A DNA stretch of 64,000 nt. Origin: Pyrinomonadaceae bacterium MAG19_C2-C3. GTDB lineage: Bacteria; Acidobacteriota; Blastocatellia; Pyrinomonadales; Pyrinomonadaceae. A model generated the notes under the pieces. The model worked only from the letters and a program-made list of their open reading frames with translations. It searched no databases and was not told the origin of the DNA. The position numbers and the translations under genes are program-made. The first letter of the stretch is position 1. The number at the start of each line of letters is the position of its first letter. Positions 33,035 through 42,006 of the stretch are shown here, piece after piece. The stretch spans positions 33,937 through 97,936 of the forward strand of contig JANDLT010000013.1 in NCBI GenBank assembly GCA_024330265.1, read 5' to 3'.

Positions 33035-34372
33035 TTAGATCTCGCCGCCGAATTCAGTCGTGCCCGCCGGATACAACCTGAAATAATCGAACATCACAAC
33101 TGCGGTTTTAGCGGTTAGTGTATTCGCTACAAACAAACCGATCTGCTGCGGTGTGAAAAACGCACTGGCGGCTAACGTGCCATATGTAAACCAATAAATG
33201 CCGTCATACGAATAGTAAAACGTATAATTCGTTCCTACTTTATCGATGCGCTGATACATCATTTGCGATTTTTCAATTACTAAATCTGCAAATGGCGCGC
33301 TTAAAAACGTTGTGTAATCCGAAAACCGTGCAAGCGAAATTAAATGCGAATCGGCGGCAGGCTGATCCCACCGTCCATCTTGGAAAATCATCAGATCGCT
33401 TGTGTTCGGGTTGTTAACCGCATCTTCTAGCAACATCAAGCCTGCCGAAATATACGCTTTGAAAGGCGAAAGATGGCGCAGCTTTGTAATCGCAATCCAA
33501 TCGCCGGATGGAATTGGTTGAAAGATTCCGTTGATACCATCAGATGATTGCGACGCCATCGTTAATCGTAGGTGGGAGTTGTTTACTGCTAACGTGTGAA
33601 ACGCCGCCTGGTACTCCGTCCACTTCACATCCAACGCTCCGGTGTTGAAATTATCATCGAGCGCAGATGGAACTACCGGCGTAGCATCTGGCGTGTAAAC
33701 ACCGTGACTGCCACCACCGCTACCAATCGGCGCGTAAAGTACGTCGCCTTCCGCTGGTGTTAGATACTGCGGATGCGGGTTACTTGCGGCTTCGTGCGCG
33801 GTTACAGCTGCAGCTACTTCCGTGTCACGCGCGATGCTTGCGGGCAAGCGGTTATCCGCGATTAACCCGTTTTCATCTAACGCGGCATAGCCACCTGCGT
33901 TATTCTTTTCGATTGCTAGCTGGTACTGCGGATGATCGTTATCTGCTAAGCCGGTTAGCGCGCCGTGATCGGTAACACCGCCGCCACCTTCAATTCCATC
34001 ATCGAATATCGCAACGCATTTTGTACCGGCAGGGATACCGCCAACTGGCAATGTAACCGCTAGGAAACTAATCTCCTCAAACGTTTCAATCGTCGCGGGA
34101 TTACCATTCAACGTCATATCGATATCAAGTAACTCGAGAATCGTGCTGCTACTCACATCGAATGTTTGCGGAGCTAAAAAGATTGAACCGCCCTGCCAAA
34201 AGATGTCGTATTGAAAATCTTCGTACGCAGTTTCCTTGTACGGCAGCGCAATCAAAACGCCATAAAGCTTAGCATCGGGAAAATCCGTAGCTTGAAATGG
34301 CGAAAAGCATTTGAAGAATTCACCGGGCGAAGTGATCGCGCGATTAACTGTTGCTGCTGCAAAATGAAACAT
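33035..34372 (-). CDS. Tail fibre protein with concanavalin-like C-terminal domain
   Basis: A 445-residue protein. The middle has two fibre-type linkers, ADNDHPQYQLA and SNPHPQYLTPAEGDVLYAP, common in phage fibres. The C-terminal 190 residues (DDNFNTGALDVKWTEYQAAF, GDWIAITKLRHLS, YTFYYSYDGIYWFTYG, VVMFDYFRLY) form a DUF1349/laminin-G-like sandwich that usually binds carbohydrate. It is probably a receptor-binding fibre. No diversity-generating template repeat or reverse transcriptase is seen. Confidence 0.75.
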   Translation of the reverse strand: MFHFAAATVNRAITSPGEFFKCFSPFQATDFPDAKLYGVLIALPYKETAYEDFQYDIFWQGGSIFLAPQTFDVSSSTILELLDIDMTLNGNPATIETFEEISFLAVTLPVGGIPAGTKCVAIFDDGIEGGGGVTDHGALTGLADNDHPQYQLAIEKNNAGGYAALDENGLIADNRLPASIARDTEVAAAVTAHEAASNPHPQYLTPAEGDVLYAPIGSGGGSHGVYTPDATPVVPSALDDNFNTGALDVKWTEYQAAFHTLAVNNSHLRLTMASQSSDGINGIFQPIPSGDWIAITKLRHLSPFKAYISAGLMLLEDAVNNPNTSDLMIFQDGRWDQPAADSHLISLARFSDYTTFLSAPFADLVIEKSQMMYQRIDKVGTNYTFYYSYDGIYWFTYGTLAASAFFTPQQIGLFVANTLTAKTAVVMFDYFRLYPAGTTEFGGEI

Positions 34373-34374
34373 AA

Positions 34375-34818
34375 TTAAATCCCACCAAGTCCATAAGTTC
34401 GTAGCCTTATAACCACATCGTTTACCTGCCCCGCACTAAAACTTTTAAAACTCATTACCTTCATATCGCCTTTAACATTACGATCAATCGTTCCGGGAGT
34501 ACCGGTTGCTATGAAACGCGCGACGTTCGCAGGATCGTTATCGCGTGTAGCTTTAAGCAACGCACGTAGCGCGTTGAAAACCGCAGTAGTAAGTGCTACT
34601 AATTGAATCTCGAAAGCGATGCCGTAGCTATCTGCAACCACCACCTGATAGTTCGGTACGCCGCCCGCGCCTTCAACGATATTCACCGCAACATCATCAT
34701 CCAAAAGTTCATCGGCGGTAGGGATTACAACCTTGCAAGGCACACCGGTTATTAAGCCGTTGTGCGTAAGGTAGGTGTTACCAATCTTTACTGATGTCCA
34801 GTTTCTTTCGCTTGCCAT
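34375..34818 (-). CDS. Small tail protein downstream of the tape measure
   Basis: 147 residues, beta-rich, starting ERNWTSVKIGNTYLTHNGLI and ending VVIRLRTYGLGGI. Position directly after the tape measure (3 bp gap) and before the fibre and tip genes is that of small distal-tail proteins. The family is not recognised, so the role is by position only. Confidence 0.55.
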   Translation of the reverse strand: MASERNWTSVKIGNTYLTHNGLITGVPCKVVIPTADELLDDDVAVNIVEGAGGVPNYQVVVADSYGIAFEIQLVALTTAVFNALRALLKATRDNDPANVARFIATGTPGTIDRNVKGDMKVMSFKSFSAGQVNDVVIRLRTYGLGGI

Positions 34819-34821
34819 TAC

Positions 34822-37548
34822 TTAAAGCCCCATCATCGTGCTGCGATCCCGCGTTGAAACACTAACGTCTATTGGTGTAGGTGCTGCGCCTAACTGCCGC
34901 TGGCGCGCGTTTACGTTTTCGTCAATCGTCACATCAAGCCCGATGTTGCTATCGCCAGCGTTGAGTTTTACGCCTTTGTCGGTAATCGCCGCATCGAGTT
35001 TCGTTATCATCTTGTCCAAACGATCTGCGCGCGCTTCCGCTACGGCACGCTGCTGCGAGTCAAGTACTGCACTTGCTTCCAACGCTCGCGCCCGACCTTC
35101 GCGTAAGCCGCCCACAAGCTCTTTATCGCCAAGCGTGCCGGTTATCGCTAGGAACTGCTTTACTTTTTGATCGTCGGTTAGTCCACTGCGGTTTAGTAAA
35201 TTTAATTGTTCAACTGCACGGCGCTGGATGTTTTCGCCGGCTTGCTGGCGAGCGATTTCATCCTGCAAGTTGCGCTCGAATTTACCTGCACCATCGCGCT
35301 GCGCTTGCTGGCGGCGCAGTCGGATGTCGGCTAGCTGCGGAGATTTTAGAAGTACAGCCGGATCGATTTTATCGGTTAGCGCGATTATCTGATCGTTAAC
35401 CGCTTCGCGTGTTGCGTCGCCCAAACGCCCGCTGCCGCCGGTTATTTCGCCAAGCTGCGCGAGTTGTCGTCGAAGTAGCGCAACCGCATCGGTTGCCGGT
35501 TTATCGCCACCAAGTTGCCCCGGCAAACGACCGAGAATTCCATCTATCGTTTCGGATTGGATACGCGGTAAGTCAACCGCAGCCGCTACACGCGCGTTGA
35601 TAACCGCGAGTGCGCGATCTTCGGGTCCGGTTAGCCCGATAAAGTTTTCGCGTAGCTGTGCGGCTTCCTGACGCTTGCGTAGCGCGCCAAGATCAACGTC
35701 AAAGCTAGCGTTAGCCAGTTGCGCGCGTAATGCTGCTTTTTCGATATTCGTAAACGCTTTAACCGCATCGTCGCCTAACGCACCGAATTGCTTTTGCATG
35801 CGCTCCGCCGCGCTGCCCATCTGCGATAGAAGGGATGTAAATGGGTTTTCGCGTGCATCCGGCAGACCATCGAATAAACCGCGAATTTCGTCTTTTGCTT
35901 TTCGCATCGGATCGATGATCGCTTTAGTGTTGGCTTCAATCTGCGCTTGGATTTGATCGAGCAGTGGTAAGCGTTCTTTGTAATCGATACCCGCGCCAAA
36001 CTGCTCAATCTCTTTACGTGCGAGTACCAGAACCGAGTTCGTGGTCTCCTTATCGGATAGTACCGCTTCTACACGCTTCTTAAGATCTTCAAAGAATTCA
36101 GTCGCTTCCTTGGTCGCATCCTTGATAAGCTTTTCCTGCTCCTCAGGATCCATGTTGAATTTGAATTTAGGCGACGCAAGTTTTATTGCAAGATTATCTA
36201 CGCTCGCGTACGGCTTGCTTAATGCTTCCGCAACACGCGCATCAAGCTTAGCGCGCTGTTCGGTAGCAAGCTTAAACGTTTCATCAACATCCTTCTGAAT
36301 CCTGCGCTTTTGATCTTCGTTACGCCCTTTGTTTGTAAATCCATCACCGCCATAGTCGAATGCCGCCTGAACTGCCGCATCATTAAGCGTAAGGATGCCA
36401 GTGCCAAAAGCGGTTATGCGGCTCGCGATGTCGCCGGCACCAAATAAAAGTTTAAGTGCGTCGAGTTCAACCACTGCTGCGACTTCACCAAGCTTGGCTT
36501 TAATATCGGATAAGCGGTTTTTATAAACTTCGAGTTGCCCGGTTGTTGATTTCAAACGCTCGGCGGCACTGCCATCGAAGAAGGCGCCACGCTTTATAAT
36601 TTGATCGAACACGGCAGCGCGTTTACCCGCGTCATCAAGCTTAACTGCCGTCGTATCGATACTTTTCGCATATTCATCGTAAAAAGCAGATGGGTTAGCG
36701 AATAAAAGCTTATCGGTAGCTTCATCGATTAACTGGTTTAGCTGCTGTACCCGCTGTGCCTGATCTTCCGGTTTGATACCGCGAGCCGCAGATAAATCCG
36801 CAAACGCTTTTGAAAACTGGTCAACCTTATCGATACGACCAGCTGCCTTGGCGAAGTTCAAAATCGCAGCAGTAGATTCGTTTGACTGCTGCGCAGTTTG
36901 TCCGGTAATATCTTTAAATGCTTGCGCTTTCCCTTTTGCGATATCGAATCCGATACCCGCTTCTTTCGCAGCAGATGATAGTAAGCGGTAAGAATCTTCG
37001 ACCTTACCTGCCGCCTGCGCTAAGTCATCGACGATATCAAAGCCTTGTTTGGCAAGGAATAAGCCGGCACCAACACCGCCTGCAGTAGCGGCTAAACTAC
37101 CACCGCCAAGTAATCCGGCTACTGGTTTAGATATACCTCCAGTGCCGAGTAGACCGGCTATACCGCCGGCACCAGCAGCCGGCGTACCGCCCGGTAAAGC
37201 TTGGCGCGATTGAAACGAATCACGCTGCCGGTTCAAGGTAGTAAGCCGGCGGCTAGATTCTGCGATTTGTCGGTTTAGCTTATCGAATTGATCGGTGCCA
37301 ACACCGCCCGCAACCACGCGCTGTAAGGCTACAATCTGCTGGCGTACTGCAAAGGTTTCCTTATTAACTGCATTCGCATTTTTACCCAAAGCGGAGAATG
37401 GATCTTTCGACGCGACGCTATTCAGCCCCCTTTGAACGCTCAACGCTTCCCGCGCAAGCTTCCCTAACGACGCTGTTACCGCATTAGCGTTATTGGTAGC
37501 CGCCCCATTTTCATCGATTAGGATTCGTAGTCGCGTTGTTTCAGCCAT
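34822..37548 (-). CDS. Tail tape measure protein
   Basis: A 908-residue protein, mainly helical with long coiled-coil stretches (residues about 20-120 and 480-880). An Ala/Gly-rich hydrophobic segment (GGSLAATAGGVGAGLFLAK, about 150-170) is typical of tape measures. It is the longest gene of the tail block and follows the chaperone pair, overlapping it by 8 nt. It sets tail length; by length the tail should be roughly 130 nm or more. Confidence 0.9.
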   Translation of the reverse strand: MAETTRLRILIDENGAATNNANAVTASLGKLAREALSVQRGLNSVASKDPFSALGKNANAVNKETFAVRQQIVALQRVVAGGVGTDQFDKLNRQIAESSRRLTTLNRQRDSFQSRQALPGGTPAAGAGGIAGLLGTGGISKPVAGLLGGGSLAATAGGVGAGLFLAKQGFDIVDDLAQAAGKVEDSYRLLSSAAKEAGIGFDIAKGKAQAFKDITGQTAQQSNESTAAILNFAKAAGRIDKVDQFSKAFADLSAARGIKPEDQAQRVQQLNQLIDEATDKLLFANPSAFYDEYAKSIDTTAVKLDDAGKRAAVFDQIIKRGAFFDGSAAERLKSTTGQLEVYKNRLSDIKAKLGEVAAVVELDALKLLFGAGDIASRITAFGTGILTLNDAAVQAAFDYGGDGFTNKGRNEDQKRRIQKDVDETFKLATEQRAKLDARVAEALSKPYASVDNLAIKLASPKFKFNMDPEEQEKLIKDATKEATEFFEDLKKRVEAVLSDKETTNSVLVLARKEIEQFGAGIDYKERLPLLDQIQAQIEANTKAIIDPMRKAKDEIRGLFDGLPDARENPFTSLLSQMGSAAERMQKQFGALGDDAVKAFTNIEKAALRAQLANASFDVDLGALRKRQEAAQLRENFIGLTGPEDRALAVINARVAAAVDLPRIQSETIDGILGRLPGQLGGDKPATDAVALLRRQLAQLGEITGGSGRLGDATREAVNDQIIALTDKIDPAVLLKSPQLADIRLRRQQAQRDGAGKFERNLQDEIARQQAGENIQRRAVEQLNLLNRSGLTDDQKVKQFLAITGTLGDKELVGGLREGRARALEASAVLDSQQRAVAEARADRLDKMITKLDAAITDKGVKLNAGDSNIGLDVTIDENVNARQRQLGAAPTPIDVSVSTRDRSTMMGL

Positions 37549-37924
37549 TGTTTGCCGCCTTCTGCATATCTTCCCAATTCTTCATCCGTTCAGGGCGTCG
37601 TTCTTCCTGCCGTAAAATATCCAAACACCGCGCTGCTAACATCGTGCATCCTGCCGGATAACCTTCGCCATCAACCGACCGATTCGCTTTATGTGCGGTT
37701 AGTAAATCGGAATACAAAGTTTGAAAAGACCATTTCAACTTCGACTTTTCTTCGCCGAATCGGATGTCCATCTGCCGGCTGTAGCCTTCGGTAAAAAACC
37801 GCCACTGATGCCGTACTTCACAATCACCACAAAGATCATTGTTATCTTCATCCGCTTGCCGGCATGGTGATGGGCAATCATCAAAATCAGGATGAAGGCG
37901 TGCTAAGCCCATCTGAAAATGCAC
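37541..37924 (-). CDS. Tail assembly chaperone, second frame (T-like), probably made by frameshifting
   Basis: A 127-residue frame from a GTG at 37924. It has CPSPC and CGDCEVRHQW cysteine pairs. This frame is open upstream to 38008, and the 28 extra codons read ...FKILAREWVHFQMGLARLHP, which continues smoothly into the annotated part. It overlaps the first chaperone frame by 38 nt and lies in the +1 (equivalently -2) phase. The G/GT-type chaperone extension made by ribosomal frameshifting is the natural explanation; an independent GTG start is the alternative. It ends 8 nt inside the tape measure gene. Confidence 0.65.
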   Translation of the reverse strand: MHFQMGLARLHPDFDDCPSPCRQADEDNNDLCGDCEVRHQWRFFTEGYSRQMDIRFGEEKSKLKWSFQTLYSDLLTAHKANRSVDGEGYPAGCTMLAARCLDILRQEERRPERMKNWEDMQKAANNG

Positions 37925-38321
37925 CCACTCCCGCGCTAATATCTTGAACGCTTTTAAGATAGACAGTGGGAACGCCCACTGCCATATAGTCCTCCCATAA
38001 GTACCGGATCATGCCGGGAAACTCCGCGACATCCGGATTACTGAAGTATTCAACGAACCGCGTTTCGAGCGGGCGATCATCTTCGGGGAAGCCATCGAAG
38101 CCTTCCGGTGCGCGGCTAACAAGCTTACCGACTGCGGCGATTAGCGCGGCTTGTTTAACTTCTACCGCTTCTTCATCAGGCAAACCGATATAAACTAGCT
38201 GCGCTTCGACTGCATCCTGCGATGCGCGTTTTACGATATGGAATGTGAATATCTCGCCGGGATGCCGGGCATCGATGACGTCGAAACTCAAATCCTTCTG
38301 ATAGTTTTTACCGAAAGCCAT
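37887..38321 (-). CDS. Tail assembly chaperone, first frame (G-like)
   Basis: 144 residues from ATG 38321, with AAGGAG 8 nt upstream. The ATG at 38363 lies in a terminator stem and is rejected. The protein (GKNYQKDLSFDVIDARHPGE, a helical middle, acidic C-terminal half) has no clear domain. Its place between the major tail protein and tape measure, and the overlap with a second out-of-phase frame, are those of G/GT tail chaperones. Confidence 0.65.
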   Translation of the reverse strand: MAFGKNYQKDLSFDVIDARHPGEIFTFHIVKRASQDAVEAQLVYIGLPDEEAVEVKQAALIAAVGKLVSRAPEGFDGFPEDDRPLETRFVEYFSNPDVAEFPGMIRYLWEDYMAVGVPTVYLKSVQDISAGVGAFSDGLSTPSS

Positions 38322-38339
38322 ACTTAACTCCTTACTTAA

Positions 38340-38374
38340 AAGCGGGACAGTCGCGCTATACAACTGTCCCGCTT
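38340..38374 (-). terminator. Terminator between major tail protein and chaperones
   Basis: A perfect 12-bp stem (38340-38351 with 38363-38374, AAGCGGGACAGT) is followed on the minus strand by TTTTAAG. It probably trims the very high transcription needed for the tail tube protein. Confidence 0.75.
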
Positions 38375-38408
38375 ACTTACTAGCCGCTACTGCGCCTTGC
38401 TGTGCGGG

Positions 38409-39725
38409 TTATACACCGACCTGCAGGTATGCAACGGTTTGATCGTTATACATAATCACGTAGTCAGGCGTTGTGCCCGCGTTATCAACATCGAACAAAG
38501 GTACTGCTTCGATTTGAATCGCGCTCTTACTTGCATCGCCCGTAAAGCTTAGTGGCGAATCGGAAAGTCTTACTTGGCAGCGTGGTGCGATAATTGAAAT
38601 ACGGTCGCCAGCGGGTCCAAAATCAAACCGTACCGGTACAATCGATTCCGCTAACGCCAATGCGTAAAGCGCATCGCCTTGGCTGCCGTAAATCGAAAAC
38701 TTGAATCCGCTGGTGCGGTCGCCGTGCTCAAGCGCGTAAACATCGATGTCGTCAAACGGAAACGCGCTATCACCGCTAAGAATGTTCGCTGATGCGGTGT
38801 ATTCCGCGCTATCTAAATCTTCGGTATAGATCGTTCCATCAATCGTAACGCGGCAATCTTCCGCGTAAATCGGTACTGGTAGGTAACAAGCGGGAAGCGC
38901 AAAGCCGTCTGCGGCTTCCACGTCCATCGAGCCAATCCACTCCGCTGTTGCAGTCGCCTTCTGTCGGCGCGCAACACTTAGCGTTAAGCTATTCAACGCC
39001 ATATCGCGGTAAATTTGCGGCGGATTCGCATCGCCTTCAAAGCCGATGATCATCGACGTTACCGCCATTTGATCTGCGGTTTGGCGAGTAACCGTATGCG
39101 CGTTGTTAGCACCTGCAACGGTCGTAGCGACAACTGCGCTTTGTGCGCCGCCAGTCAAGCTTGCTGCGTTCGTAACCAAAAGCGGTACGTTGGCTTTTGC
39201 TAACTTACCGGTAAAGGTAACGGTAAATACGCTGCCAACTTTACCGACTGTAACGTTACCGGTTTTGATCGAGCGCAAACCTTCGAGTGCGGTCTTCAGT
39301 TGCGCGGCAGTCGCGTTGTAAGCGATAGCTGCGGTCGTGCCCGTCAAACCTTCAAACGTGAAAGCAGCAGTAAACGTACCGCCCGTAGCATCAACCGTAA
39401 TCGTTTGCTGCTCGTTCGCAGGTACGCCAACTGGTGCGGCAGCAACGCCAAACAAATACGGAAGGATCGCCGCTAAAATCGAAGGCGTTAAATCGAATGG
39501 CGTTGAATAACGCGCTAAACGCGATGTGATCTTCGTTCCAACAATGTACTCGCCACCACAGTCGCGTGTTTCATCGCGGGTAATCGTGCGTCCCGGCACG
39601 GCGCGGGTGGTAAGCGGAAAAGCTTTGTCATGCGCAGCGTTTGGCATGGGTACGCCCATTGCCGATTGACGTGCGCCGGAGGATGAAAACGCTAGCCGTA
39701 ATTTTCTATCGCGGAATGAAGTCAT
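38409..39725 (-). CDS. Major tail (tube) protein with inserted Ig-like domain
   Basis: A 438-residue protein. Flanking parts form the tube protein (VGTKITSRLARYSTPFDLTP at the N-terminal side; YTEDLDSAEYTASANILSGD, EHGDRTSGFKFSIYGSQGDA and SIIAPRCQVRLSD towards the C-terminus). A beta-sandwich decoration domain is inserted at about residues 105-205 (QQTITVDATGGTFTAAFTFE, AIAYNATAAQLKTALEGL, VFTVTFTGKLAKANVPLL), a repeat module common in phage structural proteins. AGGAG lies 10 nt upstream of the ATG. Confidence 0.75.
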   Translation of the reverse strand: MTSFRDRKLRLAFSSSGARQSAMGVPMPNAAHDKAFPLTTRAVPGRTITRDETRDCGGEYIVGTKITSRLARYSTPFDLTPSILAAILPYLFGVAAAPVGVPANEQQTITVDATGGTFTAAFTFEGLTGTTAAIAYNATAAQLKTALEGLRSIKTGNVTVGKVGSVFTVTFTGKLAKANVPLLVTNAASLTGGAQSAVVATTVAGANNAHTVTRQTADQMAVTSMIIGFEGDANPPQIYRDMALNSLTLSVARRQKATATAEWIGSMDVEAADGFALPACYLPVPIYAEDCRVTIDGTIYTEDLDSAEYTASANILSGDSAFPFDDIDVYALEHGDRTSGFKFSIYGSQGDALYALALAESIVPVRFDFGPAGDRISIIAPRCQVRLSDSPLSFTGDASKSAIQIEAVPLFDVDNAGTTPDYVIMYNDQTVAYLQVGV

Positions 39726-39757
39726 GATTGTTTGCTCCTAAAACCAAAAACTTATGA

Positions 39758-39994
39758 TTACTTAACTTTGACTACCTGCTTGTACTGATTGGGGAATAAT
39801 CGAATGATCTCGATTGCATCGTCGTGATAAAAGCCTGCACGCTGCGTTTCCGCATCCGGTAGCTTGATCGCTTTCATCCCGTGATTGATTGATTTGAATG
39901 GTTCAGCGGCAACCATCTTGCCGTTAACTTCTTCATCCTTACCGATGAACTTGATGTTCACATTCGATTCTTGATTCTCTTTTTTGTTAGCCAT
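39758..39994 (-). CDS. Small hypothetical structural-region protein
   Basis: 78 residues, polar, with IKFIGKDEEVNGKMVAAEPF and ETQRAGFYHDDAIEIIRLFP. Its start overlaps the stop of the tail-terminator-like gene (TAATG), so it is translated with it. Family not recognised; position suggests a head-tail joining or tail accessory role. Confidence 0.55.
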   Translation of the reverse strand: MANKKENQESNVNIKFIGKDEEVNGKMVAAEPFKSINHGMKAIKLPDAETQRAGFYHDDAIEIIRLFPNQYKQVVKVK

Positions 39995-40491
39995 TAGCGT
40001 TCCACCTCAACTGTTAGTCCAAGTGTTGTAACGTGCGCGACCGTGCCGTCGTACACTCTCAATTCCGCGTTTTCAATCGTTTCAAGTCCATCATGATTTA
40101 CCTCATTGAAACCTAGCTCATGGCTGTTCTCGAAACTGTCAAACGCGCGCATAATTAAAGCGTTAAAGCCGGATGCGCTATCCGGTATCGTTGCGCTACC
40201 ATCATCGAATCCATAAACAATCTCGATAGCGTAGAAAAGCCTTAGCGGGTTACGGCACATACCGCCGTCGTTACGTCGCGGTTCAAAGCCTAAAAGCGTT
40301 ACCATCATCCCGCGCACTACTTTTCGCCCACGAGGTCCCGGTACGGTCATAAGCCGAATCCACTCCGCGAGATTGGGAACATACCGCTCCCTTTCATGGA
40401 TAACGCCGCAGTCGGGCAGTGCGCGGAATCTATCCGCTACCGTCGTGCGTATCGCGGCTTCCATCGCTCCATATTCAACGGGTAATTCCAT
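39994..40491 (-). CDS. Putative tail terminator / neck protein
   Basis: A 165-residue protein of mixed fold (MEAAIRTTVADRFRALPDCG, RNPLRLFYAIEIVYGF, ENAELRVYDGTVAHVTTLGL). Its length and place between the HK97 gp10-like gene and the major tail gene fit tail terminator proteins. Assigned by position rather than by motif. Confidence 0.5.
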   Translation of the reverse strand: MELPVEYGAMEAAIRTTVADRFRALPDCGVIHERERYVPNLAEWIRLMTVPGPRGRKVVRGMMVTLLGFEPRRNDGGMCRNPLRLFYAIEIVYGFDDGSATIPDSASGFNALIMRAFDSFENSHELGFNEVNHDGLETIENAELRVYDGTVAHVTTLGLTVEVER

Positions 40492-40968
40492 TTAAGCTCC
40501 ACCATTCAATCTGTTACCTGCGCGGTTTAAGCCGGCTTGTACCGAGCGCGTCATAAGCGAGCGCTCTTCTTTTTGCGTACGTGCGAAGGGGCGATTCGCC
40601 CTGATACCCTTCTTACCGATAGATCTTGCTAAAACGAAAGTGTTGGTAAAGCCTTTGCGCCTTGCCCATGACACTAGCCTTGCGGCTTGGCTTGGTGGCA
40701 TCGGCGCGCCCGGTCGCCTGCCTTCTTCATCTACCGCTACCTGCACTAACTTGCTTTCAACATCCAAACGCTTGCGTAAGCCGCGCCCGGTAACCTTCGC
40801 TTTAACGCTTGCTTGCCCGCGACCGGTATCGCGGCGCATCTTCGAGCGAACTTTGTCCACAAGCTTATCGCCGAGATCATCAAGCGATTTATCAAGTTCT
40901 TCGTTTAGGATTTGCGGTAAGCGAAGTAGATCTTTTGCGATTACCGTTTGTAGATTTACAAGTCCCAT
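40492..40968 (-). CDS. HK97 gp10-like head-tail joining protein
   Basis: A 158-residue protein. A helical N-terminus (LPQILNEELDKSLDDLGDKL) is followed by a basic beta part with KMRRDTGRGQASVKAKVTGR and a late basic segment (RANRPFARTQKEERSLMTRS), as in HK97 gp10 family proteins. The start overlaps the stop of the upstream connector (TAATG). Confidence 0.7.
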   Translation of the reverse strand: MGLVNLQTVIAKDLLRLPQILNEELDKSLDDLGDKLVDKVRSKMRRDTGRGQASVKAKVTGRGLRKRLDVESKLVQVAVDEEGRRPGAPMPPSQAARLVSWARRKGFTNTFVLARSIGKKGIRANRPFARTQKEERSLMTRSVQAGLNRAGNRLNGGA

Positions 40969-41615
40969 TATCGAATTCCTTGTGATAATTTAGCTTTCCA
41001 AGTATCGAGCGTAAGCTTGATGAATGGTGGTAGGCTTAGTGTGATAATCGTGCCGTCATCGCGTTGTATGTCGCCGATGACGCCTTTGGATTCCGCATCG
41101 CGTGTACGCCATAGCCTTTGAACTAAACGCCTGCAAGCTAACTCGATATCGTCGGGTACGGCTTCGTATCCCCATCGTGCGGTAACTAGAATCGGTGTAC
41201 CTTGTGCCCATCCCGTATTAGCGTAGTGCGGTACGCGCCCGACGAATCGATTCCATCGGTCAACGTCCATTAACGTGAATGAGCCTTGATATTCCGGTGT
41301 GTAGATTCGGACTAGAAAACCGTTGCGTACTTCGAGATCTTCCGCGACATAACCGCTTGGTAGGGTTACTTCGAAGTTTTCATCGTCGACGTAAATTGGA
41401 AGTTTGATAAAGTCAGTACCATCACCGTAAAAAGCCTTTTGCGTTGGTGTAGTACCTGCCGGTTTGAAGTGCCCGCTTTTAACGCCAAGGTAGTTATCAA
41501 TGAATGCGGAAGCGGGCGCGATGTAACTTTCGACGACATCGAGATCTTCAGTCGATAAATTATCAGAATCCATATCGCCGATTACTAAATCAGTCGTGGT
41601 GTAGTCGTAGGTCAT
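40968..41615 (-). CDS. Head-tail connector (gp6-like)
   Basis: A 215-residue protein. The acidic N-terminal helix region (TEDLDVVESYIAPASAFIDN YLG) and the late segment PDDIELACRRLVQRLWRTRD are typical of gp6-type connector proteins that dock on the portal. A beta insertion (FIKLPIYVDDENFEVTLPSG) lies between. It is the first connector gene after the capsid and a small protein. Confidence 0.65.
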   Translation of the reverse strand: MTYDYTTTDLVIGDMDSDNLSTEDLDVVESYIAPASAFIDNYLGVKSGHFKPAGTTPTQKAFYGDGTDFIKLPIYVDDENFEVTLPSGYVAEDLEVRNGFLVRIYTPEYQGSFTLMDVDRWNRFVGRVPHYANTGWAQGTPILVTARWGYEAVPDDIELACRRLVQRLWRTRDAESKGVIGDIQRDDGTIITLSLPPFIKLTLDTWKAKLSQGIR

Positions 41616-41642
41616 TCGCGCCCTCCGCTTTTCGGTTACCGC

Positions 41643-41888
41643 TTACTTCGTTTCCGCTGGTGCAGTCGGTGTTTGGTTTTTAACTAAGCCCAATTCAACT
41701 GCATGTGCGCGGGTGAACTTTTGACCTTTGCGCGCTACCAACACTTCGCGCCCATCTTCCAAAACTTCGGTTTGGTCGCTAGGCGCGGTATAAAAACGCT
41801 CGTCCTTAGCTACCGCCGGTGCAGATGTAACGCCTTCAGTGGATGTTGGTGCAGTCGTTTTCACTTTCGTATCTTTTGTTTCAGCCAT
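41643..41888 (-). CDS. Small Thr/Ala-rich hypothetical protein
   Basis: 81 residues with disordered Thr/Ala/Val ends and a central GREVLVARKGQKFTRAHAVE that could fold as a small beta unit. It sits between the capsid terminator and the connectors. It may be a capsid decoration or accessory protein; this is inferred from place only. Confidence 0.55.
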   Translation of the reverse strand: MAETKDTKVKTTAPTSTEGVTSAPAVAKDERFYTAPSDQTEVLEDGREVLVARKGQKFTRAHAVELGLVKNQTPTAPAETK

Positions 41889-41923
41889 GATTAGCCTCCG
41901 TATTTACTTCTACTTTTAAGTTA

Positions 41924-41957
41924 AGAAGGCTGCCGCCTTAACTAGCACGGCAGCCTT
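41924..41957 (-). terminator. Terminator after the major capsid gene
   Basis: GAAGGCTGCCG pairs with CGGCAGCCTTC (41924-41934 with 41947-41957). On the minus strand the stem is followed by TTAACTTAAAAG. It lies 50 bp after the capsid stop. Confidence 0.65.
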
Positions 41958-42006
41958 CGGTTTCCCCTTGCTATATGCCCGTCAGTGCGCTTTGTAGCGC
42001 AGTGGT

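Noticed and set aside
33035..34372. Possible diversity-generating retroelement in the fibre gene
   Set aside because: No reverse transcriptase gene and no template/variable repeat pair are seen in the window.
38321..38363. Longer start (ATG 38363) for the first tail chaperone
   Set aside because: It lies in the terminator stem, while ATG 38321 has a good AAGGAG site.
40097..40106. Another TTTACCTCAT word, inside the tail-terminator-like gene
   Set aside because: It is a single copy within coding sequence, not palindromic, and is best explained by chance.
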